A stretch of DNA of 64,000 nt from an uncultured Acidimicrobiales bacterium (GCA_937922235.1 CAKZVC010000016.1:30222-94221), one strand, 5' to 3'. Numbered from the stretch's first letter, positions 24,175 to 32,983 are shown. Notes: a model not told the origin generated them from the letters alone. Translations and numbers: made by a program.

Positions 24175-24870
24175 TCAGCCAACCGGGTCGAGCAAGCTTG
24201 GCTCGTTGTTTCGGACGTTGTTGACCAACGTGGAGACGGCATACGTCGTCAGCAGTTCGTTCGGAGCGGGAACGAGGAGCTGCTGCAGCGAGTCGGTGTC
24301 GTCGTTGCCGGGGTCGAGCCATTCGTCCCAGCGAGCCGGAGGCAGCAGCACGGGCATGCGGTTATGGATGGGTTCCATCACCGCATTTGGGGTGGTGGTG
24401 ATGATCGTGCAGGTATGGATTTCGCGAAGCTGCTCGGCGTCGGTCCACCGTTCATACAGTCCGGCAAACGCAAGTGGCGCGCCGTCAACTCGATGGATGT
24501 ACATGGGCTGCTTCGTCTTTGGGTCGACGCGCTTCCATTCGTAGAAGCCGTCGGCGGTAATGATGCATCGCCGTTTCTTAAACGCCGAGCGAAACGAGTT
24601 CTTGGTGGCCACGGTTTCAGCGCGAGCATTGATCATCTTCGAGCCAATGCGCAGGTCCTTTGCCCAACGAGGCACCAGACCCCACCGCAGGAAATCGAGT
24701 TTGCGGTCATCTTCGCGAATTCGCACGGTCGCCACGTCTCGAGTCGGCGCGACGTTGTAGTCAGGTCCGAATCCGTCCTGATCGCCCTCGTCACCGACAA
24801 TCGCGGCCTCAGCACCGAAATAGGCGGCCAGTTTGTCGGGCGGCGTCGTCGAAGCAAAGCGTCCACACAC
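24175..24870 (-). CDS. HMCES/YedK-type abasic-site protein (SRAP peptidase family)
   Basis: 231 residues. The SRAP signature is clear: the catalytic Cys2 in MCGRFA, YNVAPTRDV, LRWGLVPRWAKD, NARAETVATKNSFRSAFKKRRCIITADGFYEW and the terminal NRMPVLL. YedK proteins form a thiazolidine crosslink between Cys2 and abasic sites in single-stranded DNA, shielding them during replication. The GTG start is read as Met so that Cys2 becomes N-terminal after Met removal. A TAGGAT hexamer lies seven bases upstream of the start. No LexA box is seen here. Confidence 0.94.
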   Translation of the reverse strand: MCGRFASTTPPDKLAAYFGAEAAIVGDEGDQDGFGPDYNVAPTRDVATVRIREDDRKLDFLRWGLVPRWAKDLRIGSKMINARAETVATKNSFRSAFKKRRCIITADGFYEWKRVDPKTKQPMYIHRVDGAPLAFAGLYERWTDAEQLREIHTCTIITTTPNAVMEPIHNRMPVLLPPARWDEWLDPGNDDTDSLQQLLVPAPNELLTTYAVSTLVNNVRNNEPSLLDPVG

Positions 24871-24891
24871 GTGCCGGATCCTACACGCTCG

Positions 24892-26025
24892 TCAGGACGG
24901 GAGCAGTTTGACCGTGACGTCGGAGCGGTCGAGCAACGTGCAGGTTCCGGCAAGCGCCTGATCGCCGCTCGAGATCGTCACGACGTCGCCAGGTGCGCCA
25001 CCAAGCTCGGTTGCAACGCTGAGTAGGTCGCTCCCGGCCGGGAGTTCAACGCTTCCTCGGACCGATCCGATGAGTGGGACATCTACGAGCTGGCGAGTCG
25101 GCGCTTCGACGCGGTATCTCACTGATGCCACTGCCGGGGGCTCGCCTGGCACGCTCGGGTCATCACTCCATACCTCGAGCAGGACGAGGTCGTTTCCGGC
25201 ACAGGCCAACCGGTCGCCTGTCGTGCTGAATGATGCCGCACACGCCCCGTTGGCTGCGACGTCAATTCCGGCGAGCTGGCTGGTTACGAGGCTGACGACG
25301 AGGCAGTACTCCTCGGCTTCAAGGGCTGGCCCGACGCCCTCAGCGAAGACTGCGAGATGCATACGGCCCGCCCAGAACACCGGGCCGACACCAACGGAAT
25401 CGGGAAGCCCGAAGTCGATCTCGACGCTGACCGCCGGTTCGGTCACAGTGGCTTCTTCATCCACGTCCGTCTCCGGCGCATCGGCCGATTCGGGGTCTGA
25501 ACTCTCAGTCCCGACCTGACCAGAAGCATTACTCGGGGTCTCCACGGGCCTTGGGCCGGCACCGTTGGTATCGACGAATAGCTGAGAGCTGACCGATGCG
25601 AGTTCGAGCGCAACCGATGTCGGTTCAGCCTCATAGATCCGCACGTCTTCGGGGGCCAACAGTGGCCCATCCTCAACGGCAACGGCCTCATTAGTTGCTC
25701 CGCTGTCGAACAGTCCGTTCTGGTTGGCGTAGAACGCTCCCCCGGCGAGCAACACCACTGCGAACAGTGCAACCAGTGCCCGCTTCGACTTTTTGTCGAG
25801 ATCACGGCCCTTGGTGTCTTCGGGGTCGCTGCTGAATTGCGAGACATCATCGTCGCTTGCGCTATTCGAAGCACCGTCGGCATCGTCCCATGCGTCGGAG
25901 AATCCGCGGGTTGCGGTCGTCCCAAAGTCAGCAAGGTCGCTCTCGGGGGCGTCAGCGAGATCGAGTTCGTCGTTGTGAGAGCGATCGAACACATCTCGCG
26001 ACTTGGGCGTTCGCTTACGGCGCAT
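24892..26025 (-). CDS. single-pass membrane protein of unknown function, acidic cytoplasmic N-terminus
   Basis: 377 residues. A basic start (MRRKRTPKSRD) is followed by a strongly acidic, disordered cytoplasmic region to about residue 80 and one membrane helix (ALVALFAVVLLAGGAFYANQ, about 85-105). A low-complexity Ser/Asp/Glu/Thr linker comes next, then a C-terminal extracellular region of about 200 residues with repeated VAL/VDV beta-like patterns. No catalytic motif is visible. It is divergent from the cell-wall amidase gene, so a role at the envelope is likely. Unknown family; possibly a cell-division or wall-associated scaffold. Confidence 0.7.
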   Translation of the reverse strand: MRRKRTPKSRDVFDRSHNDELDLADAPESDLADFGTTATRGFSDAWDDADGASNSASDDDVSQFSSDPEDTKGRDLDKKSKRALVALFAVVLLAGGAFYANQNGLFDSGATNEAVAVEDGPLLAPEDVRIYEAEPTSVALELASVSSQLFVDTNGAGPRPVETPSNASGQVGTESSDPESADAPETDVDEEATVTEPAVSVEIDFGLPDSVGVGPVFWAGRMHLAVFAEGVGPALEAEEYCLVVSLVTSQLAGIDVAANGACAASFSTTGDRLACAGNDLVLLEVWSDDPSVPGEPPAVASVRYRVEAPTRQLVDVPLIGSVRGSVELPAGSDLLSVATELGGAPGDVVTISSGDQALAGTCTLLDRSDVTVKLLPS

Positions 26026-26113
26026 AACTCCCCGAAGGTACCGGGTTTTGGGTGAAATCGAGAACGTAGGCCATATGACTCATTTCGCCCCCGCCGGCGC
26101 CGATTACTGCCGT

Positions 26114-27517
26114 ATGGCACCGTCTACACTCCCTCGGGTGCGTCTCCGTCTTTTTCTTGTGTTTTCGCTGCTGACCGCAGCGGTCATCGCTACACCCGCT
26201 GGCGCACAAGAAGCTCCGGGTACACCGGGCCTCGCTCCGGCGATCGGCCCGTGGATTGGGGCCCCGAGAGGGCAGATCATCTCGATCGAGGGCACGGACG
26301 AGTCGATAACCGTGAGCGGTATTACCCGCGACCCCGACTCGGCCCAAGCCGTTCGTTACGACATTTTGGTCAACGGCCTGACCGTTGCCAGTGGCGCCAC
26401 TCCGCGACCCGATGGATTTGGCCGTGAGGCCGAGTTCAGCGAGAACATCCGGGTCTCCCCTGGCAAGCACACCGTGTGTCTCCGCCTAACCGACGGTCGC
26501 TTCGAGAAGCGCACCGTGAACTGTCGCACCGCCGTCACCGCTCCCCCGGTTCGGGTCAAGCAGGCGGTTATCGACAACGCCAAGGGGGTCGTCATCACCC
26601 GAAGCGGCGTCGTTGTTCCCGTTCTGGGCGGCGAAGCCGGAAACTGGCGAATCCAAACTCCATGCGGCGCCGAAGCGACCATCACCGATGGCGTCCACGT
26701 ACCCCGGGCGCGTGTTGTCATCGACCCCGGTCATGGCGGCAGCGAGTCGGGCGCCGTTGGCGGCGGTCTGCAAGAGAAGAACGTCAACCTGGAAGTCGCC
26801 GAGGTGGTCGTCGAGAAGTTCGAGGCGCTCGGCGTGAGCACCGAGCTCACCCGTACCGGCGACTATCGAGTGCCGATCAAGACTCGTGCCGACATTGCCC
26901 GCTCGCTCGGCGCTGATGTCTTCCTGTCGCTGCATCACAACGGTGGTGCTGTTCGCCGGTCGAGCCGTCCCGGAACCGAGATCTTCTACTCCGAGGCTCG
27001 ACCCGACTCAAAACGCCTTGCAGCCATCTTGTACGAAGAGATGAACGCAGCCGCCGCGCAATTCGACGCCAACTGGGTATCCACCGTCAGCGAAGGTGCA
27101 TCGTTGCGTCTTCGTGAGGACGGCAAGGACCTCTACGGCATCCACCGTTTCTCCCCCGAGCTCGACTCGGTGATCACCGAGTTCTTGTACCTGTCGAACT
27201 CGTCAGAAGCGGCGCTCATGAAACGCCAAGACGTCATCGACGCCGAGGCACAGGCCATCGTCGACGGCATCCTTCGCTGGTGGTTCACCGAAGAGTCGGG
27301 CACGGCTCGAGGCCGCGTGTTCACCGACTCCTCGAGCACCGGTACCGGCGGCTTCGATAACTGCACCGACCCTGCACTCAACAGCGGCAACGTTGGCCTC
27401 AGCATTCAGCGCGAGCAGGTCTTGGCGGCAGCTGCGGGCAAGATTCCAGCCCCAGAACCGGCTCGATCGCTCTTGCCAGCGCTCGAGCTTGCCACCGACC
27501 CCGCCATCGGCGGCTAG
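26114..27517 (+). CDS. N-acetylmuramoyl-L-alanine amidase (Amidase_3) with N-terminal beta domain
   Basis: About 467 residues. A signal peptide ends near ATPAGAQ. A roughly 180-residue beta-rich region (Ig-like, VSGITRDPDSAQAVRYDILVN) follows, then the Amidase_3 zinc domain: VVIDPGHGGSESGAVG, the Glu in QEKNVNLEVAEVV, SLHHNGG and the C-terminal ELDSVITEFLYLSN with the catalytic Glu. It hydrolyses the bond between muramic acid and the stem peptide outside the cell. The ATG at 26114 is chosen because a longer frame would overlap the divergent gene; the ATG at 26075 is possible. A further GTG at 26138 sits just before the hydrophobic core. Confidence 0.88.
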   Translation: MAPSTLPRVRLRLFLVFSLLTAAVIATPAGAQEAPGTPGLAPAIGPWIGAPRGQIISIEGTDESITVSGITRDPDSAQAVRYDILVNGLTVASGATPRPDGFGREAEFSENIRVSPGKHTVCLRLTDGRFEKRTVNCRTAVTAPPVRVKQAVIDNAKGVVITRSGVVVPVLGGEAGNWRIQTPCGAEATITDGVHVPRARVVIDPGHGGSESGAVGGGLQEKNVNLEVAEVVVEKFEALGVSTELTRTGDYRVPIKTRADIARSLGADVFLSLHHNGGAVRRSSRPGTEIFYSEARPDSKRLAAILYEEMNAAAAQFDANWVSTVSEGASLRLREDGKDLYGIHRFSPELDSVITEFLYLSNSSEAALMKRQDVIDAEAQAIVDGILRWWFTEESGTARGRVFTDSSSTGTGGFDNCTDPALNSGNVGLSIQREQVLAAAAGKIPAPEPARSLLPALELATDPAIGG

Positions 27518-27532
27518 CTCGCCCGAACGCAG

Positions 27533-28549
27533 CTACTCGCTGTCTTTCTTTGCTCGACTTGGCGCCACTCGTGGCGGCTCATACGGCTGCTTTGGGTACA
27601 CCGGCGGCCATGGCGCATCGCCGATCGTCTCGAGTCCGTCTTGGAACTCCGCGACGAGCGCACTGATGTCTTGTGGGTCCGAGTACATCTCGGCCCATGG
27701 GTCGCCGTCAGCCTCGATCTTGGCTGGCACAGTGAGAGCGGTCAGCGTGTCAGGCTGCACCGTCTCGAGCTCGTCCCACGAGATTGGGGTCGACACCTGT
27801 GCTCCGACCCTGGCCCGGATCGACCACGCTCCGAACACTGTCTTGTGCGGAGCGTTCTGGTTGAAGTCGATGAAGACTCGCGTGCCGCGCTCCTCTTTCC
27901 ACCATGCGTCGGTGAGCGTGTCGGGGTGTTTCGCCGCCAGGGTCCGGGCAACGGTTACTGCGGCGCCTCGGACGTCATAGCTGTTCCACCCCGGGCCGTC
28001 GGCCGAGCCATCAAGTGGTACGTAGACGTGCAGACCTTTGCTACCGCTGGTCTTGAGATAGCAGGTGATCCCGATGGAGGTGAACCAGTCGTGAACGAGG
28101 CGGGCTGCAGCGCGGACTTCCTCAAAGCCGATGCCGGGCACCGGATCGAGATCGATCCGGAGCTCGTCGACGTGGCGCTCAGGCAGCCGAATAGGCCACG
28201 GATGCAGCGTGAACGCGCCGAGATTGATCGCCCACAACAGGTGAGCCTCATCGGCCATGACCAACGCGCGCGAAGGTGTGCCATTCACCGTCTCGACCGT
28301 GGTCGTCTCCAGCCACTCTGGGGCAGAGTCCGGAATCCGTTTCTGGAAGAAGGACTTTCCACCAACGCCGTTCGGAAACCGCTGCAACAGCACCGGCCGG
28401 CCACGCATGCAGTTCAGGATCGGCCCCGACACTTCCGAGAAGTAATCGATGACATCGCCCTTGGTTAGGTCGAGCTTCGGGAAGTACGGCTTGTCCGAGC
28501 TGGTGATCGTCACCTCTCGTCCAGCCACCTCACGCACCTGCTCGGTCAT
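27533..28549 (-). CDS. LigD-type DNA polymerase/primase domain protein (NHEJ)
   Basis: 338 residues, only the polymerase domain of bacterial LigD. Signatures: SSDKPYFPKLDLTKGDVIDYF, RPVLLQRFPNG, FFQKRIP, the metal-binding DxD in ELRIDLDP, and LKTSGSKGLHVYVP. PolDom enzymes fill or extend ends during non-homologous end joining; stand-alone copies are common in actinobacteria. No Ku, nuclease or ligase gene lies in this window. The ATG at 28549 (not a TTG at 28555) follows TAGGGT by exactly six bases. It is convergent with the amidase gene. Confidence 0.92.
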   Translation of the reverse strand: MTEQVREVAGREVTITSSDKPYFPKLDLTKGDVIDYFSEVSGPILNCMRGRPVLLQRFPNGVGGKSFFQKRIPDSAPEWLETTTVETVNGTPSRALVMADEAHLLWAINLGAFTLHPWPIRLPERHVDELRIDLDPVPGIGFEEVRAAARLVHDWFTSIGITCYLKTSGSKGLHVYVPLDGSADGPGWNSYDVRGAAVTVARTLAAKHPDTLTDAWWKEERGTRVFIDFNQNAPHKTVFGAWSIRARVGAQVSTPISWDELETVQPDTLTALTVPAKIEADGDPWAEMYSDPQDISALVAEFQDGLETIGDAPWPPVYPKQPYEPPRVAPSRAKKDSE

Positions 28550-28561
28550 CCCCAAACCCTA
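28550..28561 (-). promoter_or_regulatory. leaderless promoter -10 (TAGGGT) for the LigD polymerase gene
   Basis: TAGGGT (28556-28561, minus strand), six bases, then the ATG at 28549. The -35 region would fall in the tRNA-proximal palindrome at 28573-28619. Confidence 0.5.
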
Positions 28562-28572
28562 GACCACCAGAG

Positions 28573-28619
28573 ATTTGTGAAGGATTTGATACCTGTCAGG
28601 TATCAAATCCTTCACAAAT
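28573..28619. repeat. 47-bp near-perfect palindrome beside tRNA-Pro
   Basis: Two perfect 23-base inverted arms (28573-28595 and 28597-28619) around a single T. It lies five bases from the 3' end of the tRNA gene. It is AT-richer than its surroundings. It can act as a bidirectional terminator hairpin for the tRNA, but a stem of 23 bp is much longer than needed and there is no U-run. Confidence 0.85.
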
Positions 28620-28623
28620 ACTG

Positions 28624-28698
28624 TCGGGCTGAGAGGATTTGAACCTCCGGCCTCTTCACCCCCAGTGAAGCGCGCTAACCAAGCTGCGCCACAGCCCG
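28624..28698 (-). tRNA. tRNA-Pro (GGG anticodon)
   Basis: 75 bases on the minus strand. The acceptor stem CGGGCTG pairs with CAGCCCG, with discriminator A. The D stem is GCGC/GCGC, the anticodon stem CTTCA/TGAAG encloses the loop CTGGGGG (anticodon GGG), and the T arm is GGAGG-TTCAAAT-CCTCT. CCA is not encoded. A TACGAT hexamer at 28710-28715 is placed to start transcription about five bases before the tRNA. Confidence 0.93.
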
Positions 28699-28709
28699 TA
28701 CAGCCGTCG

Positions 28710-28715
28710 ATCGTA
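28710..28715 (-). promoter_or_regulatory. -10 hexamer of tRNA-Pro (TACGAT)
   Basis: TACGAT on the minus strand, 11 bases before the 5' end of the tRNA. No -35 is clear. Confidence 0.45.
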
Positions 28716-28739
28716 GTGCGTCTTCGCGAGAATTCCTGC

Positions 28740-28979
28740 TTAGAACCGCTCGATAAGCCAGAGGACGCCGTCGACAAGGCGCCACAACAGGTAGCCCGCC
28801 AAAGCGACAACGACGATCCAGAAGTGCCATGGGGCTGAGTCGCCTACTCGGGCTTCGACCTCATCACTAGCGTGCGCATGCGAAGTGTTGTCGGTGACAA
28901 CACCACCGCAGGTTGGGCACGAGCCACCATCGAGGGCAGTTGGGGCGTGATACGCCGAACATGAGTCGCACCAAGGCAT
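28740..28979 (-). CDS. small zinc-ribbon membrane protein (79 aa)
   Basis: 79 residues. An N-terminal zinc ribbon with paired cysteines (CDSC at 4-7 and CPTC at 21-24) and several histidines is followed by a polar linker and a C-terminal membrane helix (FWIVVVALAGYLLWRLVDGVLWLI). The function is unknown. It lies between tRNA-Pro and the SpoIIE gene, all on the minus strand. A TAGGCT hexamer lies eight bases before the ATG, so it may have its own leaderless-type promoter. Confidence 0.7.
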   Translation of the reverse strand: MPWCDSCSAYHAPTALDGGSCPTCGGVVTDNTSHAHASDEVEARVGDSAPWHFWIVVVALAGYLLWRLVDGVLWLIERF

Positions 28980-29001
28980 AGCGTTCGAGCCTAGAGGTTG
29001 C

Positions 29002-30087
29002 TTAGCTGCGTCGGACGGCCAGGATCGCGACGTCGTCGCCGATCATGCCATTGGCGAAATCGCGTGCTTCTTCAAGCAGTGCTTTCGTGAGAACTTCAGG
29101 GCTCGCACCAGGGTCGCGGCGGATTGCCATTGCGATGCGTTCCTCACCGAAGAGCTCGTCGCCGTTGCGGGCTTCGGCGAGACCGTCGGTGTACAGCAGG
29201 ACGAAGTCGTCGGGCGACAGCGGGATTTCCTTGCTGAAGTACGACGCGCCGGGGTCGAGCATGAGGAGCGGACCCGTAGCTCGGAGCGGCTGGACCTCAC
29301 GTGCGTGCCAGAGCCAACCAGCGGGGTGACCGGCCGATGCATAACGGATTGTTCCTGCTTCGGTATCGAATACCACGACGATCATCGAGATGAACTCTTC
29401 ACCGCGGTCCATCTCGGCCATTTGCTGGTTGAGCTCTTCGAGCGCTTGTGCCGGGTCGCGGAACTGGCGCAGGAACACGCGCAGCAGGTATTTGGCCTGG
29501 AACGCCGTGATCGAGCTTTCGATGCCGTGGCCGCGCACGTCACCAATGACGGCGGCTAGGCGGGTGCTACCAACTCGGTAGACGTCGAAGAAGTCGCCAG
29601 CCATAAGGCCAGAACCGGCCTCATAGACACGTCCGACTTCGAAGCCCGTTACGTCGGGAAGGGAGTCGGGGGCAAGGCGTGCTGCCCAGGCCTTGGGCGC
29701 GAAGTCTTCTTGCTGGAGCGCTTCTTCGGCGCGCTTCTCGAGGAAGAACCGCTGGCGGCTTAGGCGGGCTTCCTTGACGGCGCCTCGAGACCACAGCACC
29801 GACATGAACGCTGGCACCGCAGCAAGGCCGAACACCATCGGCATTCGAATGTCGGTGCTCGCTGCGGTAGCGAACGACGCTGCCGCAAGAACGAAATACA
29901 GGAATGAGGATTGAACTTCCTTACGGAAGGCCGACTGTGCCAGGCGATAGGCCGCGTCCTCCTGAGGGTTCTCCTCGTCGTGTTCGACGTTGGCCAGGAA
30001 GCGACGTCGATAACGAGCGGAGCGAGCCCAACCAATCGCTGCGACAACGCAAACGAGGCCAAGTCCAATGAGTACTGCGGCCCTCAT
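29002..30087 (-). CDS. membrane-anchored PP2C/SpoIIE-type serine phosphatase
   Basis: 361 residues. Hydrophobic segments lie near 4-22 and about 62-100. The C-terminal SpoIIE domain carries GLMAGDFFDVYRVG, AAVIGDVRGHGIESS (metal Asp and Gly), YASAGHPAGWLW and FVLLYTDGLAEARNGDELFG, so all metal-binding aspartates are present. RsbU/SpoIIE phosphatases dephosphorylate anti-anti-sigma factors and control stress sigma factors. No such partner is found in this window. A TACGCT hexamer lies eight bases upstream of the ATG. Confidence 0.9.
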   Translation of the reverse strand: MRAAVLIGLGLVCVVAAIGWARSARYRRRFLANVEHDEENPQEDAAYRLAQSAFRKEVQSSFLYFVLAAASFATAASTDIRMPMVFGLAAVPAFMSVLWSRGAVKEARLSRQRFFLEKRAEEALQQEDFAPKAWAARLAPDSLPDVTGFEVGRVYEAGSGLMAGDFFDVYRVGSTRLAAVIGDVRGHGIESSITAFQAKYLLRVFLRQFRDPAQALEELNQQMAEMDRGEEFISMIVVVFDTEAGTIRYASAGHPAGWLWHAREVQPLRATGPLLMLDPGASYFSKEIPLSPDDFVLLYTDGLAEARNGDELFGEERIAMAIRRDPGASPEVLTKALLEEARDFANGMIGDDVAILAVRRS

Positions 30088-30114
30088 GATATAAAAGCGT
30101 AGCCCAGATCGGGT

Positions 30115-31416
30115 TCAGCGTCGCCGAACACGGATTTTGATGGGCGTATTGCCCATGTCGAAGGCTTCACGAAGGCTTCGTTCGAGGTACCTCAGATACG
30201 TCCTCGGCAGCTCCTTGTTTGCAAACAACGTGAACGTGGGAGGGTCGGTTGCACCTTGGGTTGCGTACAACACTCGCCCACCGGCGGGCGCTGGCTGGGC
30301 GGCCTGGGCGTTGCGGATGACGACGTTGACCTTGCGGGTTGGAATGCGGGTCGAGTACGAGGCGAGCGCGTCGTGGAGCGCTGGCCAGAGCTTGTTCACG
30401 CTCTTGCCCGTCAGCGCGCTGATGCGGATAATCGGCGACTCGCCGAGGAAGTGCAGTTTGCGCTCGACGGCACGCATCGTGTCCTTGCGCTCCTCTGCGC
30501 TGAGCAGTTCCCACTTATTCAGCAGAACAACGATCGGACAGCCGGCGGCGTCAACACGTTCGGCCAACCGCTGGTCTTGTGCGGTGACGCCAACGGTCGC
30601 ATCGATGACGAGGAACGCAACGTCTGACTTGTCGACGGCTCGCAATGCTCGGACGAGTGAGTAGTACTCCGTCTCCTCGTCGACCTTTGCCTTGCGACGC
30701 ATGCCTGCGGTGTCGATGAAGCGGATCGGGCCATTCTCGGTCTCAACGATCGTGTCGATGGCGTCTCGTGTGGTTCCAGGGCGGTCGTGCACAACCGCAC
30801 GCTCGTCGCCAATGAGGCGGTTGAACAGCGTCGACTTGCCCACATTGGGTCGGCCGACGATCGAGACGCCGAAGATGCGATCAGCGTCGTCTTCGTCTTC
30901 CTCAATCTCTTCGGGAGGAAGCACAGTGACGATCGCGTCGAGCATGTCGGCGGTGCCGACGCCATGCAGGGCGCTTACGGGGAACGGGTCGCCAAAGCCG
31001 AGGGTCAGCAGATCCCAGATGACATGAGCTTGCTGTTCGCTGTCGACCTTGTTGGCAACAAGAAACGTCGGCGTGTCGATGCGGCGGACAAGATCGGCGA
31101 CGAGCTGGTCGTCTGCGGTTGCGCCGACCTTGGCATCGACGACAAACAGCACCACGTCGGCCTCTTGCATGGCGCGTTCGCTTTGGCGAGACACCTTGGC
31201 ATCGAGCGCGTCGCCGTCCTGGTCGGCCATCCAGCCGCCGGTGTCGATGAGGGTGAACTCGCGGCCTTGCCATTCGGCACTGAGCTCTTTGCGGTCACGG
31301 GTGACGCCAGGGCGTTCTTCGACAATGGCTTCTTGCCGGCCCAGAATTCGGTTGACGAGCGTGCTCTTGCCGACGTTTGGTCGGCCGACGATCGCGACGG
31401 TTGGCAGTGCAGTCAT
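30115..31416 (-). CDS. der: ribosome-associated GTPase Der (EngA)
   Basis: 433 residues with two tandem GTPase domains, each with the Walker A GRPNVGKST (residues about 9 and 191), DTGGW and DTAGM G3 motifs, and NKVD/NKWE G4 motifs. A KH-like domain at the C-terminus ends in NTPIKIRVRRR. Der is essential for 50S ribosome assembly. Its start overlaps the end of the DUF512 gene as ATGA (31413-31416), so the two genes are translationally coupled. Confidence 0.97.
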   Translation of the reverse strand: MTALPTVAIVGRPNVGKSTLVNRILGRQEAIVEERPGVTRDRKELSAEWQGREFTLIDTGGWMADQDGDALDAKVSRQSERAMQEADVVLFVVDAKVGATADDQLVADLVRRIDTPTFLVANKVDSEQQAHVIWDLLTLGFGDPFPVSALHGVGTADMLDAIVTVLPPEEIEEDEDDADRIFGVSIVGRPNVGKSTLFNRLIGDERAVVHDRPGTTRDAIDTIVETENGPIRFIDTAGMRRKAKVDEETEYYSLVRALRAVDKSDVAFLVIDATVGVTAQDQRLAERVDAAGCPIVVLLNKWELLSAEERKDTMRAVERKLHFLGESPIIRISALTGKSVNKLWPALHDALASYSTRIPTRKVNVVIRNAQAAQPAPAGGRVLYATQGATDPPTFTLFANKELPRTYLRYLERSLREAFDMGNTPIKIRVRRR

Positions 31417-32807
31417 GAGATCTCCAGGGCGTTGCGCAAAGCGATGCCATCGGTCTCGATGATCTCGACTGGGCGAGGTAGGTCGTCCGGTGAGAGCCCG
31501 TCGAGGAAGACCCCTCGATTAAGGCACACATCGGGGAGCAGGTAGCGATGGCCTTCGGGCTCGTTCGCAAGCACGCGTTGCAGGTCGGCGCCGACCATGA
31601 GTCCCGCAACGCCGACGTTGCCGCCGAAAAATTCGTTGTCGACGGTGATGACGCGCACGTCGGTGCGTTCTTGGGTGGCCAGGAGCGGTTCGATGACTTG
31701 CGCTCCGAGGCTGCCGGTGAGGATGCCGACCGGAGCGCTGCGGCGTGGGGTCAGCATGACCGAGGCGCCGGCGCCGTCGTCGGTTCCACACGTGCGCGGA
31801 GCTCGGTAGCCCTCGGCGGGCGCAGCGTCGACCCAGGCAAAGAACCCGGCTTCGGTTCCGACGCCGGTGTCGACCTGGCCGGTGAATTCGGCTTCGAACG
31901 ACCGGGCCATGCCGATGCCGTCTTCGTACATCGGGATGTCGCCGTAGTTCTCCCGGTCGGGGAACGGGCGTTGGGCGTTGAGGTAGTACTCGTCGGATGC
32001 GTGCACGAGGCGCTTGCCAAGCGTTTCGAGGAAGACGTTCTGCCACCGTTCGACGACGTCCACCACAACTTGGGCCTCTTCGAGGGTGTGGCCGCGCATG
32101 CGCTCCTCTGTCGAGTACTTCGACACTCCAAGGGGCACGACCGACACGGTGGCGAGGTCGCGATACTTGTCGGCAATGTCGGCGAGCGTTTGGTCGAGAA
32201 TGTCACCGTCGTTCACGCCCGGGCACACAACGACCTGGCCGTGCACTTCGATACCAGCGTCGAGAAGCGCCGAGAGCCAGCGCAACGACGAGGCACCTCG
32301 ACGGTTGCGCAGCATCTCTTCACGAACGGCCGGGTCGGTGGCGTGGATACTGACGTTGAGCGGCGAGAGTCGCTCGGTGATGACCCGTTCGAGGTCAGCC
32401 TCGGTGAACCGAGTCAGCGTCGTGTAGTTGCCGTAGAGGAACGACAGCCGGTAGTCGTCGTCCTTCAGGTAGAGGCTCTTGCGGAGGTTCGGCGGCAGTT
32501 GGTAGATGAAGCAGAACTCGCAGTGGTTGTCGCACGTACGGACCTCATCGAACAATGCCGAATGCACCTCGATGCCGAGCGGTTCACTCGGGTCTTTGGC
32601 CACATCAACGTCGAGCGTCAGGCCATTGCGGTCGATGACGAACGCAATGTCGTCGGCATCAACCAGGGTGCGATATTCGAGGATGTCACGAGGCTGTTCG
32701 CCCTCGATCGATACAAGCTCGTCGCCAACCATCAACCCCGCACGCGCGGCAGGAGAGCCGGGTTCCACGGTGGTAACCCGTGGCAGCGCGAGAGCAGGAG
32801 CAGACAT
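31413..32807 (-). CDS. DUF512 radical SAM protein with N-terminal PDZ domain
   Basis: 464 residues. An N-terminal PDZ-like domain (PGSPAARAGLMVGDELVSI, about 17-35) precedes a radical SAM cluster CDNHCEFC (C-x3-C-x2-C, about 92-99) and the C-terminal DUF512 domain (GILTGSLGAQVIEPLLA, VTVDNEFFGGNVGVAGLMVGAD). The family is often adjacent to der in Clostridia and actinobacteria. The substrate is unknown; the genomic linkage suggests a role in ribosome or RNA maturation. TAACCT lies seven bases before the ATG. Overlaps der by four bases. Confidence 0.92.
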   Translation of the reverse strand: MSAPALALPRVTTVEPGSPAARAGLMVGDELVSIEGEQPRDILEYRTLVDADDIAFVIDRNGLTLDVDVAKDPSEPLGIEVHSALFDEVRTCDNHCEFCFIYQLPPNLRKSLYLKDDDYRLSFLYGNYTTLTRFTEADLERVITERLSPLNVSIHATDPAVREEMLRNRRGASSLRWLSALLDAGIEVHGQVVVCPGVNDGDILDQTLADIADKYRDLATVSVVPLGVSKYSTEERMRGHTLEEAQVVVDVVERWQNVFLETLGKRLVHASDEYYLNAQRPFPDRENYGDIPMYEDGIGMARSFEAEFTGQVDTGVGTEAGFFAWVDAAPAEGYRAPRTCGTDDGAGASVMLTPRRSAPVGILTGSLGAQVIEPLLATQERTDVRVITVDNEFFGGNVGVAGLMVGADLQRVLANEPEGHRYLLPDVCLNRGVFLDGLSPDDLPRPVEIIETDGIALRNALEIS

Positions 32808-32983
32808 CTAGACCAGGTTAGGGCCGTTGCACCTCACCCATGTGCAGACATCTGTCTCAGCGATAGCTGCAGGCCTCGACGACGACCGTCTGATCTTGCG
32901 CTGAACTGGCCGAAGCACTGGACGAGCTCACCTCCTTCGAATCGTGTGAGGTTCGAGAAGTTCAATAATTCTGTGTTTTTGAG

